From the NCBI GenBank assembly GCA_902495155.1, contig CABUWD010000082.1:1-9188 (forward strand): DNA of 9,188 bases, read 5' to 3'. The translations under genes and the position numbers were made by a program. Source of the stretch: an uncultured Collinsella sp. GTDB taxonomy: Bacteria > Actinomycetota > Coriobacteriia > Coriobacteriales > Coriobacteriaceae. This document shows positions 6,728 to 9,188 of the stretch, in pieces (the stretch's first letter is position 1; each line of letters opens with the position of its first letter). The notes under the pieces are model-generated. The model searched no databases. It was not told the origin of the DNA and saw only the letters and a list, made by a program, of their open reading frames with translations.

Positions 6728-6758
6728 ATATCCCCAATTCAAACCGAATTGGGGATAT
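6728..6758. promoter_or_regulatory. Perfect 13-bp palindrome between the two c-di-GMP genes
   Basis: ATATCCCCAATTC (6728-6740) and GAATTGGGGATAT (6746-6758) are exact mirror arms with a 5-nt loop AAACC. No T run follows on either strand, so it is a poor intrinsic terminator. The right arm overlaps TATGAT (6756-6761), a five-of-six -10 box about 36 nt before the next ATG. This fits an operator over a promoter, or a 3' hairpin that ends the upstream transcript. Confidence 0.65.
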
Positions 6759-6761
6759 GAT
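6756..6761 (+). promoter_or_regulatory. Candidate -10 box of the second GGDEF gene
   Basis: TATGAT matches TATAAT in five of six positions and predicts a start near 6768 with a 29-nt leader. No convincing -35 lies 16-18 nt upstream, so it may need an activator or may not be used. Confidence 0.3.
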
Positions 6762-6796
6762 ACAAACCGTTGTTCCGCCCAAGGAGGTTATCCATC

Positions 6797-8326
6797 ATGA
6801 ACGAGTCATATCGCCTGGGCAAGCAATCGATTATTGCCTATCTTCAGCGGCTTGCGAATGGCCTCTCGACCGCCGAGCTTGACGTTGCCGCCCTGCCCGC
6901 AGAGTTGCGCGGCATTGGCGAGCAGTTGAAAAAGACGCATACCATCCTGCAACAAGAGCGACGGCTGCTTGAGAGCAACGCCCATATCGACCCGCTCACC
7001 AACTTGGGCAACCGCAACGGATTCGACCGTCACGTCGAGCAGCTCTGGCGCAAAGGCGACCCCTTTACCTGCGCCTATATTGATATCGACCATCTCAAAC
7101 ATTGCAATGATAGGTTTGGCCACGCCGAAGGCAATCGCTATATTCTGGGTATCTGCCGCACGCTCTCCGAAACCATGGAGCACGATGAGATGCTGTTCCG
7201 TATCGGTGGAGACGAGTTTGTGCTCATCTCGCTCTCCGCAAACGAGACTGAACTCGAGCAGCGCTTGGAGCAGGTACGTGCTGGACTGATCGAGGCGAGC
7301 TCAGGTGGCAAGGCGCCCATGATCGGCAGCTTTAGCTTTGGCTGCTCGCGCGTCGATCCACTTGCTGGCGACACGCGTCGCCAGATGACGATGGACGCCG
7401 ATCGCAAGATGTATCGCTATAAGCTTATGCATCGTGTGCAGCAACCGAAAGACAATGGCGCGCCGCAACGCCCAATCGTCAATCAGCTTCCCTGCAACGA
7501 CCGGGTGTTCCAAGCGATCTCCATGAGCTCCGAGACGCGCTATCCGTTTATCCTTAACCTCGATACTGGAGAATCGCAATGGTCGGTTAACGCCGTGCGC
7601 GATTTTGACCTGCCCTCCCAGCACCCTTTTAACTCAGTCGATATGTGGCTTGCCCGCGTTCATCCCGAGGACCGCGACAACGTACGCGCCGAGCTCGACA
7701 TGGTGATAAACGGCACGTGGCACTTCCACTACATGCAGTATCGCGTAATGGATGCCACTGGAAAATACGCGCTTTGCGACTGCACGGGCTACCGCTTGGA
7801 TGGAACCGATACCGAGCCCAACATGTATGTAGGCATTATCGTCAACCGAAGCCTAGCGGATACGACCGACTCGGTAACGGGCCTGGGCGATGTCCACGCG
7901 CTGGTCAACGCTATTGGAGAGATGCGCCGCGTGGCGCGCGAGGCGGGCTTTATTGCCATTAAGGTCGACGATATCGCCGAAGTCAATGCCCGCTTTGGAT
8001 TCGATGCAGGCGACCGCGTGCTCGCCGAAAGCGCCGCCTGCCTCATGGATTGTTCGCGCGGCAAGGGCCGTCTGTTCCGCTCGACGGGGCCAACGTTCGT
8101 GGCGCTTTTCGATGCGCTCGGCACCGAGGCAATCGACGAGCTCGCAAACGAAATCGAACGATTCCTGGGTTCTCCCGTGCTCATCGGCTCGCTTGAATAT
8201 CAGCCGCCCATTCGCGTGGCCACGCTTCATCTGGACAGCGTCGACCGACAGCCCGTTTCCATTTTGAACGAGCTCAAAGCGTTGCTTGGGAAAGCCGTGC
8301 AGGTGCCAGGTACCAAACTGGATTAG
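6797..8326 (+). CDS. Diguanylate cyclase: HAMP-like/coiled coil-GGDEF-PAS-GGDEF*
   Basis: A 509-aa protein that should make c-di-GMP from two GTP. Residues 1-60 hold a HAMP-like/coiled-coil stretch (LANGLSTAELDV at 19-30, then EQLKKTHTILQQERRLLES). The GGDEF domain (about 62-212) has DPLTNLGNR, Asp96, Lys101, Asn104/Asp105, GH and GGDEF at 137-141, all catalytic positions kept; the RxxD inhibitory site is absent (128-131 are EHDE). A PAS_3-like domain follows (about 235-352, RVHPEDR and YRVM), then a second GGDEF fold (about 354-505) that starts TGLGD but reads STGPTF at the motif, so it is not a cyclase. It lacks membrane helices. The start is ATG 6797, because AAGGAGG (6781-6787) sits 9 nt upstream; an in-frame ATG at 6770 lies upstream of that site and is rejected. 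It is a close relative of the first part of the preceding gene and has no EAL domain. Confidence 0.95.
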   Translation: MNESYRLGKQSIIAYLQRLANGLSTAELDVAALPAELRGIGEQLKKTHTILQQERRLLESNAHIDPLTNLGNRNGFDRHVEQLWRKGDPFTCAYIDIDHLKHCNDRFGHAEGNRYILGICRTLSETMEHDEMLFRIGGDEFVLISLSANETELEQRLEQVRAGLIEASSGGKAPMIGSFSFGCSRVDPLAGDTRRQMTMDADRKMYRYKLMHRVQQPKDNGAPQRPIVNQLPCNDRVFQAISMSSETRYPFILNLDTGESQWSVNAVRDFDLPSQHPFNSVDMWLARVHPEDRDNVRAELDMVINGTWHFHYMQYRVMDATGKYALCDCTGYRLDGTDTEPNMYVGIIVNRSLADTTDSVTGLGDVHALVNAIGEMRRVAREAGFIAIKVDDIAEVNARFGFDAGDRVLAESAACLMDCSRGKGRLFRSTGPTFVALFDALGTEAIDELANEIERFLGSPVLIGSLEYQPPIRVATLHLDSVDRQPVSILNELKALLGKAVQVPGTKLD

Positions 8327-8342
8327 CGCCGCGCCCGCGCCG

Positions 8343-8350
8343 CCCCCCCC
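8343..8350. repeat. C8 homopolymer upstream of the flavoprotein gene
   Basis: Eight C in a row within a GC-only stretch (about 8327-8350), ending 7 nt before the candidate -10 hexamer. Tracts of this length can slip during replication and would change promoter spacing. Whether it varies is unknown. Confidence 0.6.
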
Positions 8351-8354
8351 ACCG

Positions 8355-8363
8355 TGCGATAAT
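8355..8363 (+). promoter_or_regulatory. Extended -10 promoter of the flavoprotein gene
   Basis: TGCGATAAT has the TGn extension and a five-of-six -10 (GATAAT at 8358-8363). No -35 is visible in the GC-only sequence upstream, which fits an extended -10 promoter. Transcription would start near 8370, about 30 nt before the ATG. Confidence 0.5.
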
Positions 8364-8400
8364 CCTCTGCAGAAGTCACCAAAAGCAGAGGGAGTTTGTG

Positions 8401-9024
8401 ATGAAGGTTCTTTTGGTCAATGGCAGCCCCAAGGCAAACGGCAATACCGCCCGCGCACTCGCCGAGGTCGCCAAGCAGCTCAATGCCGAAGGCATTGATA
8501 CCGAGGTGTTCCAGCTGGGTGCCAAGCCCATTCGCGACTGCATCGGCTGTGATCAGTGCGGCAAGCTCGGCGGTCGCTGCACCTTTGACGACGACGTGGT
8601 GAACGAGCTCATCGCTGCCGCCGAGCAGGCAGACGGTTTTGTCTTTGGCTCACCCGTCTACTATGCGCACCCCAGCGGGCGCATCCTTTCGGCCCTCGAT
8701 CGCGCATTCTATGCCGGTGGGCATGCCTTTGAGCACAAACCCGGCGCCGCAGTCGCCGTCGCCCGTCGCGGCGGCACGTCGACCACGTTCGATGTGCTCA
8801 ACAAGTACTTCACCATTAAGCAGATGCCCGTAGTTGCTTCCACCTACTGGAACAACGTGTTTGGCCGCGTGCCCGGCGACGCCGATGGGGACGCCGAGGG
8901 CCTTGCCACCATGCGAAACATCGGCAAAAACATGGCCTGGCTCCTGCGCTGCATCGAGGCAGGACAGGCCGCCGGTATCAACGCACCCGAGGCAGATCGT
9001 GCAACGACCAACTTCATCAGGTAG
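8401..9024 (+). CDS. Flavodoxin-fold NAD(P)H/FMN oxidoreductase with four-cysteine motif
   Basis: A 207-aa flavoprotein of the NADPH-dependent FMN reductase/iron-sulfur flavoprotein superfamily. The FMN phosphate loop is NGSPKANGNT (7-16); a second FMN-contact block is FGSPVYYAHPSG; then comes ALDRAFYAGG and the block ARRGGTSTTFDVLNKYF typical of this flavodoxin subfamily. Cysteines 47, 50, 53 and 60 form CX2CX2CX6C, which fits the compact CX2CX2CX4-7C cluster motif of iron-sulfur flavoproteins, so a 4Fe-4S cluster is possible; related proteins with fewer cysteines are simple reductases. It is cytosolic, and the electron donor and acceptor are unknown. The start is ATG 8401 with AGAGGGAG (8387-8394) 6 nt upstream; the GTG just before it (8398) is too close to that site. 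The next gene starts 11 nt after its stop, so the two are probably one redox operon. Confidence 0.9.
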   Translation: MKVLLVNGSPKANGNTARALAEVAKQLNAEGIDTEVFQLGAKPIRDCIGCDQCGKLGGRCTFDDDVVNELIAAAEQADGFVFGSPVYYAHPSGRILSALDRAFYAGGHAFEHKPGAAVAVARRGGTSTTFDVLNKYFTIKQMPVVASTYWNNVFGRVPGDADGDAEGLATMRNIGKNMAWLLRCIEAGQAAGINAPEADRATTNFIR

Positions 9025-9035
9025 AACGGCGGAGC

Positions 9036-9188
9036 ATGAATATCCAGATTTTTGGCACCAAAAAGTCCTTCGATACCAAGAAGGCCCAGCGCTATTTTAA
9101 GGAGCGCCGCATTAAGGTGCAGTTTATTGACCTTAAGGAAAAGGAGATGAGCAAAGGCGAGCTCACGAGCGTGATGCAGGCGGTCGGC
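9036..9188 (+). CDS. ArsC/Spx-family thioredoxin-fold protein, N-terminal part (runs off the right edge)
   Basis: Fifty-one codons, MNIQIFGTKKSFDTKKAQRY..., are open to the window end. The start IFGTKK.FDTKKA with the following helix and the block VQFIDLKEK is the N-terminal signature of the ArsC/Spx/YffB family (thioredoxin fold). Family members normally have Cys at the position taken here by Ser11 (IYG..NC.T.KKA in relatives), so the usual thiol chemistry of arsenate reductase would be missing; it may be a regulator or act through another residue. The C-terminal part with the family's other key residues is outside the window. GGAG (9031-9034) lies only 1 nt before the ATG and GGCGG 3 nt before, an unusually tight ribosome binding site. 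It follows the flavoprotein gene at 11 nt and is probably cotranscribed. Confidence 0.82.
   Translation, partial: MNIQIFGTKKSFDTKKAQRYFKERRIKVQFIDLKEKEMSKGELTSVMQAVG

Noticed and set aside
6770..6796. Longer start of the second GGDEF gene at ATG 6770
   Set aside because: The AAGGAGG at 6781-6787 lies after this ATG and fits ATG 6797 at 9 nt.
1..9188. tRNA, rRNA, CRISPR array, prophage or defence genes
   Set aside because: I saw no cloverleaf, repeat-spacer array, integrase or known defence protein; all larger frames are explained by the listed genes.

Overview
The window looks like chromosomal DNA of a gut actinobacterium of the class Coriobacteriia, most like Collinsella. This is inferred from the high GC content, the strong GC bias at third codon positions, purine-rich ribosome binding sites and the flavour of the proteins. 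No rRNA, tRNA, CRISPR array or intact transposon is visible, so the genus is a judgement and not a measurement.

Left part (1-2760): the 5' end of a Cof-type HAD phosphatase gene runs leftward off the window. Next comes a paired, inverted repeat of about 100 bp with REPIN-like structure. A thiamine operon reads rightward from there: TPP riboswitch, intrinsic terminator, thiM (hydroxyethylthiazole kinase), a small thiamine-binding protein of the MTH1187/YkoF type, and thiE (thiamine phosphate synthase). The three genes are packed with 3-nt or overlapping junctions. This is a salvage set that joins a recycled thiazole to a pyrimidine; the pyrimidine kinase ThiD and the de novo genes are not here.

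Middle (2650-3951): a patatin-like phospholipase is encoded on the minus strand and converges with thiE over a hairpin. About 320 bp of AT-richer, divergent promoter DNA separates it from the next gene.

Right-centre (3952-8326): two tandem, related cyclic-di-GMP genes. The first (905 aa) reads as active GGDEF, PAS, degenerate GGDEF, second degenerate GGDEF, then an EAL domain with its catalytic residues in place. The second (509 aa) has the same first three modules behind a HAMP-like/coiled-coil N-terminus and lacks the EAL. Between them sits a 13-bp perfect palindrome that overlaps a candidate -10 box. Both active GGDEF domains lack the RxxD inhibitory site. Together they look like a soluble, locally paired c-di-GMP synthase and synthase/phosphodiesterase.

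Right end (8327-9188): an extended -10 promoter next to a C8 tract leads into a flavodoxin-fold FMN protein with a four-cysteine cluster. It is followed at 11 nt by the start of an ArsC/Spx-family gene that runs off the window and has Ser where the family usually has the catalytic Cys. The pair suggests a small redox operon.

I did not find a clearly new system. The strongest leads are the multi-GGDEF tandem pair with its palindrome and the REPIN-like element.
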